Source: an uncultured Gammaproteobacteria bacterium (GTDB taxonomy: Bacteria; Pseudomonadota; Gammaproteobacteria; Arenicellales; Poriferihabitantaceae). From it: DNA of 11,625 bases. The translations under genes and the position numbers were made by a program. Positions 1 through 7,478 of this stretch are shown in pieces. Within the stretch, counting starts at the first letter, position 1; every line of letters starts with the position of its first letter. Below the pieces are notes generated by a model, which made no database searches, had not been told where the DNA came from, and saw only the letters and a list, made by a program, of their open reading frames with translations. The DNA is taken from NCBI GenBank assembly GCA_938021685.1, contig CALIFM010000195.1, positions 1 to 11,625 on the forward strand, in the 5' to 3' direction.

Positions 1-14
1 GCTTGTGGAAAGTT

Positions 15-806
15 TTAATCAGGCGTTTTGCTAAATTTGCCATTATGCAAAAAGTGCTGCACTTGCTGGATGACTTCATCAGCGCGCATGATAAAAGTGT
101 GGCCATTGTCGACGATTAAGAAATCGGCCATCTCTTCTAGCTTGGCGCTTTCGACCGATACCTTGCCATCGTCATCGCCAGGAATAAATGGTGAGAACCA
201 CGGGTCTGAAGTGCTTTTGCCGGCGATGATGCCGATTTGTCCCGCGATGGGATTAAGCTGCTTAACAATGCTTTGTTTGTCTGTACCCATTTGTCCGGCA
301 GCCGGGCCCATTAGGTATTGAAATAGGCTAAAGTCACCCAGTAAGTCGACAATTTCGGAACCCTTGTTCGGCGGGCTGATCATCACAATACGGCCTAACT
401 GTGGTAGCTGCTGGTCTTGCAAATAAGCACGCACCAAAATGCCGCCCATTGAGTGGGTCACAAAATGTACTTGTTGTGCAGGGCGAGTGCTGCTTAAGCA
501 ATGGTCGAGGCCGAGCTTAATTGCTTCAGCGGCCAGTGGTTTAACCTTTTCACTGGTGGATGGATAAGACTTGTTCCACACTCGATAACCACGGTCTTGC
601 AGTGTTTGCGCAATTTTGTTCATTGAGCTAGCACTACGGCCTAATCCGTGCAGTAAGATTACGCATTGCTGTTCTGAATCTGCTGTATTTGCAGTGGCTT
701 TATTGCTCTGTTGGTCGAATGTCCATGCAGCCATTAATGCCAACAATAAAGTTGTGATGGCGAGCACCATCAATACTGTTTTTCGCTTAGGGTAAGTTGC
801 TCGCAT
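15..806 (-). CDS. Membrane-anchored alpha/beta-hydrolase, lipase/esterase-like
   Basis: Predicted serine hydrolase of 263 residues in the alpha/beta-hydrolase fold (triacylglycerol lipase/PGAP1-like group). Residues 10-28 form one hydrophobic segment after a basic N-terminus (KRK), so the enzyme is probably anchored in the inner membrane with its catalytic domain in the periplasm, or is exported. The oxyanion-hole motif LHGLGRS lies at 52-58. The nucleophile elbow THSMGG (118-122 region) gives Ser119. The acid is probably one of Asp211-213 in the GDDDGKVS stretch, and the histidine is His236 in NGHTF. The ATG lies one base after the stop of the upstream acyltransferase gene, which argues for translational coupling and a shared lipid role. 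No clear Shine-Dalgarno site is visible, consistent with coupling. The substrate cannot be read from the sequence: a short acyl ester, a lipid or a lysophospholipid are all possible. Confidence 0.82.
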   Translation of the reverse strand: MRATYPKRKTVLMVLAITTLLLALMAAWTFDQQSNKATANTADSEQQCVILLHGLGRSASSMNKIAQTLQDRGYRVWNKSYPSTSEKVKPLAAEAIKLGLDHCLSSTRPAQQVHFVTHSMGGILVRAYLQDQQLPQLGRIVMISPPNKGSEIVDLLGDFSLFQYLMGPAAGQMGTDKQSIVKQLNPIAGQIGIIAGKSTSDPWFSPFIPGDDDGKVSVESAKLEEMADFLIVDNGHTFIMRADEVIQQVQHFLHNGKFSKTPD

Positions 807-807
807 T

Positions 808-2130
808 TTACGAAGTTTCTTTTTTCATTAATTGCTTGGATAAGCGCACTGTATTGGCAATTTCTACTACCAGTTCATCGCGCTTATGTAAAATATAGGC
901 GCGTAGCTGGCGTTTGCGCACGAACATAAAGAACACCCTTGCGTTACGTGCCATTTGGCGAATTTCGCGCCGAAAAAACAAAGTGAGGGCAGATGTGAAT
1001 ATTACAACAAAACCGTAAATGAGCACCCATTTGAGCCCGAAAATGCGGTGCACCAACAGGCTTTGTAGTAGCCAGAATAGGCCAAAGAAAAATAAGCTGG
1101 ATAAGATGCGTGCAGTATCAATTTGATCTTTATCTTTGGCAAAGCGCAGCACTGCCCAGTGCGAGAGGTAATAAGGAATGAGGCCATTGATGGTGCCCAG
1201 CAGAGCGAATGGCAATGTAAGCACGAGGGTGATGAGTATTCTTAGGGTGTAGGTGATGACCAGCTTGGGGCGGTACTCAATATCAAGATGATAATTTTGA
1301 ATGCCGAGCAAGCGACACAGCTTGTCAAAAAAACGCAAGTGAGTGGTGAGTTGTCGCACTTGTTCAGGTGCGTGGGTGCGCAGTACTTTTTGTGCCTGAA
1401 TGATGCGCTGCATGCCGCTAAAGCGCTGCCCTAATGAACGTGTATCGCGCTTGCCACGGCGCATGGCAAAAAAGCGTTCGAGCAATTTTACTAAACGCAT
1501 GTCTTGCCAAGTGGCAGTGTTAAGGGTGACACTTTTTAGGCCTTGTTCAATTTGCGCCGTTAGTGCGTCTATTTGTTGTTTGTTAGTCGGGTCGGCTTCC
1601 TGCGCATTCGGAAAAATAGGTGCGCCGTACTTGACTAAGACATCGCCGCGAAACCGCCCTTTATGGCTAAAATTCAGGCCAATTGGAATTAAGGCAGGTG
1701 GGTGATTATTCACTTGCGCGGCGCTGAGCGCCATGCGTGCTGCGCCGGTTTTAAGCTTGGAGAGGTGCGAATCAGAATGGCTTTGCCCTTCGGGGAAAAT
1801 CACTACATTTTCATTTTGGGATAGCAGCTCAGTCACTTTACGAAAGCTGTCTTGGTTTTGGTCCATTGTTCGTTGGTCCCGACCTTCCTTGGCACGATAA
1901 ATGGGAATTGCTCCCATCAAATTTAGCCATGGCCCGAAAAACTTAGATTTAAATAGGCCGCTGCGGGCTAAAGGCCGTATAGCATTTGGTGTGGTAGCTT
2001 GCACCAATGCAGGGTCGACTAAAGCATTGACATGGTTGGCGCAATAAATAGTTCCGCCTTGGGCGGTAAGCTGGTTGTCACCTTGTACTTCAAGTTGGCG
2101 ATAAAATAATTTGGCCAAGCCGCGACACAA
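808..2130 (-). CDS. Lysophospholipid/glycerol-phosphate acyltransferase (PlsC superfamily) with C-terminal membrane segments
   Basis: Acyltransferase of about 440 residues that should transfer a fatty acyl group to a glycerophosphate-type acceptor. The PlsC domain fills roughly residues 10-200. Motif I reads NHVNALVD (His33, Asp39), with five residues between His and Asp as in the Sct1/Gpt2-like branch, instead of the four in classical PlsC. FPEG at 112-115 is the phosphate-binding motif, followed by a conserved LKTGAARMA stretch. Hydrophobic segments near 292-312, 345-363 and 368-386 make a membrane-embedded C-terminal region, longer than the roughly 240-residue PlsC of E. coli. The given start is a TTG without a good ribosome site. 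The frame stays open upstream to a stop at 2209-2211, and residues encoded just upstream still resemble the family's N-terminus, so the true start may be a few codons earlier. It is probably co-transcribed with the downstream hydrolase gene. Exact acceptor unknown. Confidence 0.85.
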   Translation of the reverse strand: MCRGLAKLFYRQLEVQGDNQLTAQGGTIYCANHVNALVDPALVQATTPNAIRPLARSGLFKSKFFGPWLNLMGAIPIYRAKEGRDQRTMDQNQDSFRKVTELLSQNENVVIFPEGQSHSDSHLSKLKTGAARMALSAAQVNNHPPALIPIGLNFSHKGRFRGDVLVKYGAPIFPNAQEADPTNKQQIDALTAQIEQGLKSVTLNTATWQDMRLVKLLERFFAMRRGKRDTRSLGQRFSGMQRIIQAQKVLRTHAPEQVRQLTTHLRFFDKLCRLLGIQNYHLDIEYRPKLVITYTLRILITLVLTLPFALLGTINGLIPYYLSHWAVLRFAKDKDQIDTARILSSLFFFGLFWLLQSLLVHRIFGLKWVLIYGFVVIFTSALTLFFRREIRQMARNARVFFMFVRKRQLRAYILHKRDELVVEIANTVRLSKQLMKKETS

Positions 2131-2295
2131 GGCAGCTATGTTCTGAAAAATAAATTCGCGTCTTTGACTAGCACCTATTAGGCCCAGATAATCCGAGTAA
2201 AAATAAACCTAAGTAAATATTAGCAGGATTTGCCTGGTGGATAGGGTTGTTTATTGTTGTTAAGGCAGCTAGTAGGTTCTTGGTTCATAATGGCT
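2131..2295 (-). other. Gap between putA and the acyltransferase gene
   Basis: This 165-base AT-rich gap holds no gene that I can support. On the minus strand a TGC-TAATAT sequence at 2225-2217 resembles an extended -10 element and could start the acyltransferase/hydrolase transcript, but no good -35 element sits at the right distance. A short CAGG/CCTG inverted pair near 2223-2236 lacks a following T-run, so I do not call a terminator for putA. Confidence 0.3.
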
Positions 2296-5200
2296 TTATA
2301 GAGACAGCAAAGAAGCATTACCGCCAGCGGCGCTAGTGTTGGTGCTGATCACACGCTCGGTGGCAAAACGATTCAGGTAATGCGGGCCACCTGCCTTTGG
2401 CCCTGTGCCCGACAAACCTTCACCGCCAAAAGGCTGCACACCAACCACGGCACCAATGGTGTTGCGGTTGACGTAAACATTGCCTGCCTTAATGCGCTGG
2501 CTGATGTAGTCCACGGTAGTATCAACACGACTATGAATACCAAAGGTAAGCCCAAAGCCCGTGGCATTGATGTTGGCGATTACTTCATCCAGCTTGCTAG
2601 CATCATAAGGGGTGATGTGCAAGATGGGGCCAAACACCTCTTGCTCAAGCTGTTCAATGTCTTCAATCTCAATAAGAGCAGGTGCAAAGTAATGGCCTTT
2701 ATCTTGAGCATCTAACTGGGCTGACGGTGCGCGATACAGCAGATGGCCAGCAATGCGCATCTTGTCGACATGGGCATTTAGGTTGCTCAATGCCTCTGTG
2801 TCAATAATGGGGCCCACATCAGTGTGCAGTTTAATGGGGTTGCCCGTAATCAGTTGGTCCATGGCGCCCTTAAGTTTTTCGACTACCTGTGGGTAAATTT
2901 CTTGCTGTACATATAGCACGCGTAGCGCAGAGCAGCGCTGTCCAGCGCTTTGAAAAGCGGATTGCACCACATCATCCACAAGCTGCTCGATCAATGTTGA
3001 TGAATCGGCAATCATGGCATTCAGGCCGCCTGTTTCAGCAATGAAAGGCACAATTGGGCCTTCTTTAGCAGTGATGCTTTGTAAAATGCGCTGCGCTGTT
3101 TGGGTGGAGCCCGTAAAAGTAAGGCCTGCAATGTGCGGCAAAGCAGTTAACTGTGTACCCACTTGCGACCCACTGCCTGGCACTAAGTGCAGCACTTCCT
3201 TAGGCACGCCCGCTTGATGTAATAGTTCTACGGCGCGATAAGCTACTAATGGCGTCTGCTCGGCGGGTTTGGCCAGCACGGCATTGCCGGCCGCCAAGGC
3301 AGCGCTGACTTGACCAGCAAAAATTGCCAGTGGGAAATTCCACGGGCTAATGCATACAAACACCCCTCGGCCGTGTAAGCGGTGCTGATTACGCTCACCG
3401 GTTGGGCCATGCAGGGTCTTGGCACTGGTGAAATGGCGGCGGGCTTGCACAGCGTAATAACGTAGAAAATCTACTGCTTCGCGCAGCTCAGCGATGGCGT
3501 CGTTTAAAGTTTTGCCTGCTTCTAAAATGCACAGTGTCAGTAGTTCATCGCGGTGTCGTTCAAACAAGGCCGCGGCTTCTTCTAAGATGCCAGCACGTTT
3601 ATTGCCGCGCCTAGCATCCCATGCCCATTGGTGTTGTTGTGCTTGCTCGAAGCAGGTCGCAATCTGTTTAGCACTGGTGGGCATCGCATAGCCAACGGCT
3701 TGAGCGGTCGCTGGGTTTTCCACAATATGCATTTGTGCAGCGCTGCTTTTTTCACTTCCTAAGTCACATTGCGCTTGCCAGCTTTGAGTTGATAGCGGTT
3801 CAAAGGCTTGCATGAAACCAGATATTTCATTAGCGTCATCCAAATTAAGCCCTGATGAATTATGTCGATCACTAAACAAAGCGCTGGGCAGCGCAATTTT
3901 AGGATGTCGCTTATGTTCGCTATTTTTTAGTTTTGCGATTGGATCGCCAATGATTTCTTCGATCGGCAAGTCTTTATCAACCAATCGATTGACGAACGAG
4001 CTATTGGCGCCATTTTCTAGCAAGCGGCGCACCAAATAGGCTAGCAAGTCTTTGTGTGCACCCACTGGGGCGTAAACGCGCACAGGTTTCTGACGCTGCT
4101 CGATCACTTGTTGATACAGCATTTCGCCCATGCCGTGCAGGCACTGAAACTCGTAATCGTGCTCAGGCTTTGCCTTGCACAAGATGCTAGCGACAGTATG
4201 TGCATTATGAGTGGCAAATAGCGGGTAAAAAGCCTGTTGATTGCTCAGTAATTTATCGGCGCAGCGCAAGTAAGCCACGTCGGTGGTGAATTTTTGGGTG
4301 TACACAGGGTAGTCGAGATAACCCTGTTCTTGAGCATGTTTGATTTCGCTGTCCCAATAAGCGCCCTTGACCAAGCGGATCATCATGCGTCGATTATGTT
4401 TGGCGGCTAGCTGCTCGATCCACTCCAGTACAGGCAAGGCACGCTTTTGGTAAGCCTGCACCACAAAGCCGAGCCCTGACCAGGCTTGTAAGCTAGCATC
4501 ACGACATAAGCCTTCTAAGATCGCTAGTGAGGGCTCAAGACGCTCGCTTTCTTCGGCATCGATGGTGAGGCCAATGTTGTACTGAGCTGCGATGTGGCAC
4601 AATTCAACTATTTTGGGCAGCAATTCATCCATGACGCGTTGCTCTTGGGCATATTCATAACGCGGGTGTAGAGCAGAGAGCTTAACGGAAATACCTGGGC
4701 TGCTGATTGGGTCAATGTTGCGCGTTTTTTTGCTTTGATTTTTGCCAATAGCATGGATGGCGTCGAGGTACGATTGAAAATAAAACTCGGCATCTTTGGT
4801 GGTGCGCGCTGCTTCACCGAGCATGTCATAAGAATATAAGTAGCCTTTTTGCTCGTTTTTTGCGGCGCGTTTTAAGGCCGCTGGCATGGTCTCAGCCAGC
4901 ACAAATTGTTGTCCCATGATTTGCATCGCTTTAGTCATCGCAGCGCGAATGACAAGCTCGCCAGTTTGGCCAACCAAGCGACTCAGATATTGCGCAGGGT
5001 TATCCACGGTGCGTTTGTTCAGGCGTACAAATTTGCCGGTCAACATCAAGCCCCAGCTGGAGGCGTTGACAAACAGTGATTCACTATTACCGATGTGTGC
5101 CTGCCAGTCACCGTCTTGCAATTTGTCTTGAATCAGGGCATCAGCTGTATCGCCATCAGGGATGCGTAGCAAGGCTTCTGCTAAGCACATCATGGCAATA

Positions 5201-5442
5201 CCTTCTTCGGAAGACAGCTTAAATTCCTGTAAAAAGGCGTCCAGTCCGCCGTGGTTTTCATTGTTGTTGCGAATGGTCTGCACCAAGTCATAAGCGGTTT
5301 GCTTGATGCTTTGTTGGTCGACGCTTTGTTCTGCAAAATAGTCCAATAGCCCATCAACACATTGGGCTTCGTCGCGGTGATAAGCTTCACGGATGGCTTG
5401 CCGTAATGGGTTTTCAGAATAGAACGGGATGGAGTTAGGCAT
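2296..5442 (-). CDS. putA: Bifunctional proline dehydrogenase / L-glutamate-gamma-semialdehyde dehydrogenase PutA
   Basis: PutA (1048 residues) oxidises proline to glutamate in two steps, with FAD in the first domain and NAD+ in the second, and passes electrons to the membrane quinone pool. The proline dehydrogenase barrel covers about 190-490: ISVKLSALHPRY (251-262), TIDAEESERLEPSL (293-306), RLVKGAYWD (356-364) and the GAHKDLLAYLVRRLLENGA stretch (461-479) are family signatures. The aldehyde dehydrogenase domain covers about 570-1030: SPWNFPLA (699-706), FTGS (776-779), catalytic Glu803 in ETGG, catalytic Cys837 in GQRCS, and PFGGEGLSGTGPKAGGP (1004-1020). The NTSAAGGNASLLSL tail is the typical PutA ending. 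The N-terminus begins directly in the arm/alpha region, with no ribbon-helix-helix DNA-binding domain, so this is the short class that cannot repress its own gene. No strong ribosome site precedes the ATG. Confidence 0.97.
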   Translation of the reverse strand: MPNSIPFYSENPLRQAIREAYHRDEAQCVDGLLDYFAEQSVDQQSIKQTAYDLVQTIRNNNENHGGLDAFLQEFKLSSEEGIAMMCLAEALLRIPDGDTADALIQDKLQDGDWQAHIGNSESLFVNASSWGLMLTGKFVRLNKRTVDNPAQYLSRLVGQTGELVIRAAMTKAMQIMGQQFVLAETMPAALKRAAKNEQKGYLYSYDMLGEAARTTKDAEFYFQSYLDAIHAIGKNQSKKTRNIDPISSPGISVKLSALHPRYEYAQEQRVMDELLPKIVELCHIAAQYNIGLTIDAEESERLEPSLAILEGLCRDASLQAWSGLGFVVQAYQKRALPVLEWIEQLAAKHNRRMMIRLVKGAYWDSEIKHAQEQGYLDYPVYTQKFTTDVAYLRCADKLLSNQQAFYPLFATHNAHTVASILCKAKPEHDYEFQCLHGMGEMLYQQVIEQRQKPVRVYAPVGAHKDLLAYLVRRLLENGANSSFVNRLVDKDLPIEEIIGDPIAKLKNSEHKRHPKIALPSALFSDRHNSSGLNLDDANEISGFMQAFEPLSTQSWQAQCDLGSEKSSAAQMHIVENPATAQAVGYAMPTSAKQIATCFEQAQQHQWAWDARRGNKRAGILEEAAALFERHRDELLTLCILEAGKTLNDAIAELREAVDFLRYYAVQARRHFTSAKTLHGPTGERNQHRLHGRGVFVCISPWNFPLAIFAGQVSAALAAGNAVLAKPAEQTPLVAYRAVELLHQAGVPKEVLHLVPGSGSQVGTQLTALPHIAGLTFTGSTQTAQRILQSITAKEGPIVPFIAETGGLNAMIADSSTLIEQLVDDVVQSAFQSAGQRCSALRVLYVQQEIYPQVVEKLKGAMDQLITGNPIKLHTDVGPIIDTEALSNLNAHVDKMRIAGHLLYRAPSAQLDAQDKGHYFAPALIEIEDIEQLEQEVFGPILHITPYDASKLDEVIANINATGFGLTFGIHSRVDTTVDYISQRIKAGNVYVNRNTIGAVVGVQPFGGEGLSGTGPKAGGPHYLNRFATERVISTNTSAAGGNASLLSL

Positions 5443-5469
5443 AGTGCTTAAAGTGATGTTCGACTGAGC

Positions 5470-5492
5470 GCTAATTTAGCATTAAAATAGCA
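5470..5492 (-). promoter_or_regulatory. Candidate putA promoter/operator
   Basis: Read on the minus strand, two TGC-TA motifs lie 11 bases apart: TGCTATTTT (5492-5484) and TGCTAAATT (5481-5473). Either resembles an extended -10 element. The second lies about 30 bases before the putA ATG, which would give a short leader. It overlaps the perfect odd palindrome GCTAA-T-TTAGC (5470-5480), a plausible place for a repressor or Lrp-like regulator to bind. No good -35 element is seen. The motifs are seen; their role is inferred. Confidence 0.3.
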
Positions 5493-5520
5493 AAACAACT
5501 GCCGTTATTACTATGCTATT
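5486..5520. repeat. 7-bp inverted repeat AATAGCA...TGCTATT in the putA/DUF1801 gap
   Basis: AATAGCA at 5486-5492 and TGCTATT at 5514-5520 are exact reverse complements with 21 bases between them. Each arm is also the core of a possible extended -10 element for one of the two divergent genes. It may therefore be a pair of back-to-back promoters or two half-sites of one regulator. Seven bases is short, so chance is possible. Confidence 0.35.
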
Positions 5521-5522
5521 GT
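5514..5522 (+). promoter_or_regulatory. Weak candidate -10 element for the DUF1801 gene
   Basis: TGC-TATTGT matches an extended -10 pattern with four of six core positions. A transcript starting about seven bases later would have a leader of roughly 25 bases before the TTG start at 5555. No matching -35 element is seen. Confidence 0.2.
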
Positions 5523-5554
5523 TTATTGCTTCGATTTTCTGTTGAATTTCTATA

Positions 5555-5968
5555 TTGCCAAATATTAGTCCTGAAATTGAACAAGCCTTGGCAAAGGTTG
5601 CGAACGCGCGTATTCGGCAAGAAGCCCGAGTGTTGCTAGATTTAATGCATGAGGCCACGAGCTTAACACCGTATTTGTCGGGCAAAATTATTGGCTTTGG
5701 ACGCTATCATTACCAATACGACAGTGGCCATTCGGGTAGCGCGATTGTCACGGGCTTTGCGCCAACTAAAACCCATTTCACGGTGTATATCATGCCGGGT
5801 TTTGCTGATTATCAAGGTATGCTTGCACGCTTGGGGAAGCATCGCAGCAGCAAGTCCTGCTTGTATATTAATAAGTTGGCTGATGTTGATCTAACTGAGC
5901 TAAGCGCTATAGTAAAACGCAGCGCTACAGATATGGCTGCTAAGTACACGATTGAAGACGTAAGCTAG
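5555..5968 (+). CDS. DUF1801 (YdhG-like) domain protein
   Basis: Small soluble protein of 137 residues matching the DUF1801 family, whose biochemical role is not established. Recognisable family stretches are KIIGFGRYHYQY (about 44-55), YIMPGF in the middle, and LGKHRSSKSCLYINKLADVD (about 92-111), followed by the usual C-terminal helix. The start is uncertain. The best fit to family length is a TTG at 5555 with no visible ribosome site. An ATG at 5513 is in the same frame but is cut off by a TGA at 5543-5545, and the first internal ATG (5645) would remove the conserved first helix. The gene lies divergent from putA and converges on the permease gene 29 bases away. No functional link to either neighbour can be read from the sequence. 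Confidence 0.8.
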   Translation: MPNISPEIEQALAKVANARIRQEARVLLDLMHEATSLTPYLSGKIIGFGRYHYQYDSGHSGSAIVTGFAPTKTHFTVYIMPGFADYQGMLARLGKHRSSKSCLYINKLADVDLTELSAIVKRSATDMAAKYTIEDVS

Positions 5969-5997
5969 ATCAATGCTTTTTGAAAGATAACTATTTT

Positions 5998-7263
5998 TTA
6001 TACTTTATCGAGTTTACGCAAGCTATTTGGTAGCAAACGCAAGTCGGCCATGCTGGCCACTAAAGCTTTTCCAAAACTGGCTTCTTCTTCATAAACTAGC
6101 TTGTAGTATTGCACTTTCATCGTCAATGCGCTGCCCAGCACGATGCTCAGCAATGTGATAAACGAACCGAGCGCTAAGGTGGACACGCCTGTGATGCCCT
6201 GGCCGATGGTGCAACCCAGCCCCAACACGCCACCAAAGCCCATCAACACCGCGCCAATCGCGTGGGTTATAAAGTCGCTAAAATTGGCAAACCATTCGAT
6301 GCGAAAGCTTTTACTAATCATGGCCCATAAGAACGAACCTAAAATCAAACCAAACACTGCCACAATGCCAAAGGTGAGGTTGCTACGTGCTGGACCGTTG
6401 GCGAAAAAGCCTAGGGCTTGCCCCAGTGGATTAATGAAGGTGTAGGATTGCGGGCTAAGCGGCGCGCCAAGCGCGGGCTTAAGCTGCTCATCATCAGCCA
6501 AAAAATCCCACTCGTTGTAATAGTCACGCAGGGCAAGCACCTCGCCATCGGCATTCACACCAATTATGCTAGTGACCAACCATGCTCCGAGCACGGCAAG
6601 CCCTACCACTATGCCGCTGAGTAAGTTGTCATTATTTTGCGCAAAGCGCGCATCTTTAAACACATATATCAATATCGCGGTTGCGATGAGCAAGCCGGTG
6701 ATCATGCGTGCGCCGAGGGCTTTGTCGCTGCCCACCAATAAACTGCCCAAATCTTGCGAGGCGCCCAAGTTAATACTTAGGTGCTGTGCCCACGGCAAAA
6801 ACAAAGAGGAGTACAAGGTTTGGTCACTCCCTGGGAAGGGGTTGACCATGAAATAGGCAATCAAGCCAATAATAAATAGCACGAAGATTGACTTGAGATT
6901 ACCAGCACCAAAACGCACTAAGGTGCGATTACCGCAGCCACTGGCTAAAGTCATGCCAATGCCAAATAATAGGCCGCCGAGCAAGTTCTCGGCCCAAATA
7001 AGGTTGCCTGAGCGATAGGGTGGAAAGGCACCATCGGCCTTGACCCAGCCAAAATATTCAAACATCACTACGCCTATTAAGGCAATGGCGATGGCTAGCA
7101 GCCATGCGCGAAAACGACCTTTGTCGCCGATATTAACCCAGTCAGACACTGCCCCCATGGTGCAAAAGTTGGTCTTGTTCGCGACCGCACCAATCAGTAC
7201 TGCCAGCGCAAAGGCGGCCAGCAAAAATACATTCCAAGCGCTGAGGAAGTTATTAAAAATCAT
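5998..7263 (-). CDS. YeeE/YedE family sulfur-compound permease (TsuA-like)
   Basis: Polytopic inner-membrane protein of 421 residues with two sulfur-transport (YeeE/YedE) repeats. In characterised relatives (TsuA/YeeE) the family imports thiosulfate along a path of conserved cysteines. The matching positions here are Cys34 in NKTNFCTMGAV, Cys110 in LASGCGNRT and Cys351 in LGLGCTIGQG. About nine or ten hydrophobic segments can be seen (for example 12-30, 53-70, 93-110, 124-141, 186-201, 213-235, 296-315, 333-350 and 362-382). A hydrophilic stretch at about 236-275 (NADGEVLALRDYYNEW...) makes it longer than E. coli YeeE (352 residues). The start ATG at 7263 fits the family N-terminus. No TusA/YeeD-type partner gene is adjacent. 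The divergent neighbour is an iron-sulfur protein. Substrate is inferred from family only; thiosulfate or another reduced sulfur species is likely. Confidence 0.88.
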   Translation of the reverse strand: MIFNNFLSAWNVFLLAAFALAVLIGAVANKTNFCTMGAVSDWVNIGDKGRFRAWLLAIAIALIGVVMFEYFGWVKADGAFPPYRSGNLIWAENLLGGLLFGIGMTLASGCGNRTLVRFGAGNLKSIFVLFIIGLIAYFMVNPFPGSDQTLYSSLFLPWAQHLSINLGASQDLGSLLVGSDKALGARMITGLLIATAILIYVFKDARFAQNNDNLLSGIVVGLAVLGAWLVTSIIGVNADGEVLALRDYYNEWDFLADDEQLKPALGAPLSPQSYTFINPLGQALGFFANGPARSNLTFGIVAVFGLILGSFLWAMISKSFRIEWFANFSDFITHAIGAVLMGFGGVLGLGCTIGQGITGVSTLALGSFITLLSIVLGSALTMKVQYYKLVYEEEASFGKALVASMADLRLLPNSLRKLDKV

Positions 7264-7303
7264 GGTTTATTCTTTTATGCGGTGTCGTATGGGCTTAGTG
7301 TAG

Positions 7304-7316
7304 CAAGCATTGCTTG
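7304..7316. repeat. 13-bp perfect odd palindrome CAAGCA-T-TGCTTG
   Basis: Six-base arms around one central base, lying about 40 bases upstream of the permease ATG and downstream of both candidate -10 elements. This is where a repressor could block transcription, or it could form a small hairpin in the leader. No known regulator motif is recognised. Confidence 0.35.
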
Positions 7317-7321
7317 GTTAT

Positions 7322-7351
7322 TTTATAGCACTTGTTGGCTATGTGATTATA
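7322..7351 (-). promoter_or_regulatory. Candidate promoter(s) for the sulfur permease gene
   Basis: On the minus strand there is a perfect TATAAT at 7351-7346 and, further downstream, TGC-TATAAA at 7330-7322, an extended -10 type with five of six core bases. Neither has a convincing -35 element. Either would give a leader of roughly 50-75 bases that includes the palindrome at 7304-7316. Confidence 0.35.
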
Positions 7352-7442
7352 TTAGGGCTATTCCTTTATCGCTGTATGTAATTACTTAGATTTAGTATTG
7401 GGCTTTGCAAGATATCTTCGGGTACTTTATACCTAATCAAAA

Positions 7443-7451
7443 TGCTATTAT
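7443..7451 (+). promoter_or_regulatory. Candidate extended -10 promoter of the CDGSH gene
   Basis: TGC-TATTAT is a TGn extended -10 with five of six core bases. It lies about 38 bases before the ATG, leaving a short leader that carries the ribosome site. The upstream hexamer at the right distance (TACTTT) is a poor -35, which extended -10 promoters tolerate. Confidence 0.4.
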
Positions 7452-7478
7452 GAAATACAGCACAAAATTAATTTCAAT

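Noticed and set aside
1400..1705. Plus-strand open frame of 101 codons opposite the acyltransferase gene
   Set aside because: Fully antisense to the PlsC domain, with Cys/Arg-rich low-information protein and no recognisable motif.
2380..2715. Plus-strand open frame of 111 codons opposite putA
   Set aside because: It lies wholly antisense to conserved aldehyde dehydrogenase sequence, shows no domain or ribosome site, and is a mirror of putA codon use. The same holds for plus-strand frames at 3014-3217, 3494-3691, 3812-4039 and 4886-5131.
5969..5997. Terminator between the convergent DUF1801 and permease genes
   Set aside because: Only a four-base CTTT/AAAG stem with a nearby T-run is present; too weak to call.
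6143..6445. Plus-strand open frame opposite the sulfur permease
   Set aside because: Proline- and lysine-rich mirror translation of membrane helices; no independent support.
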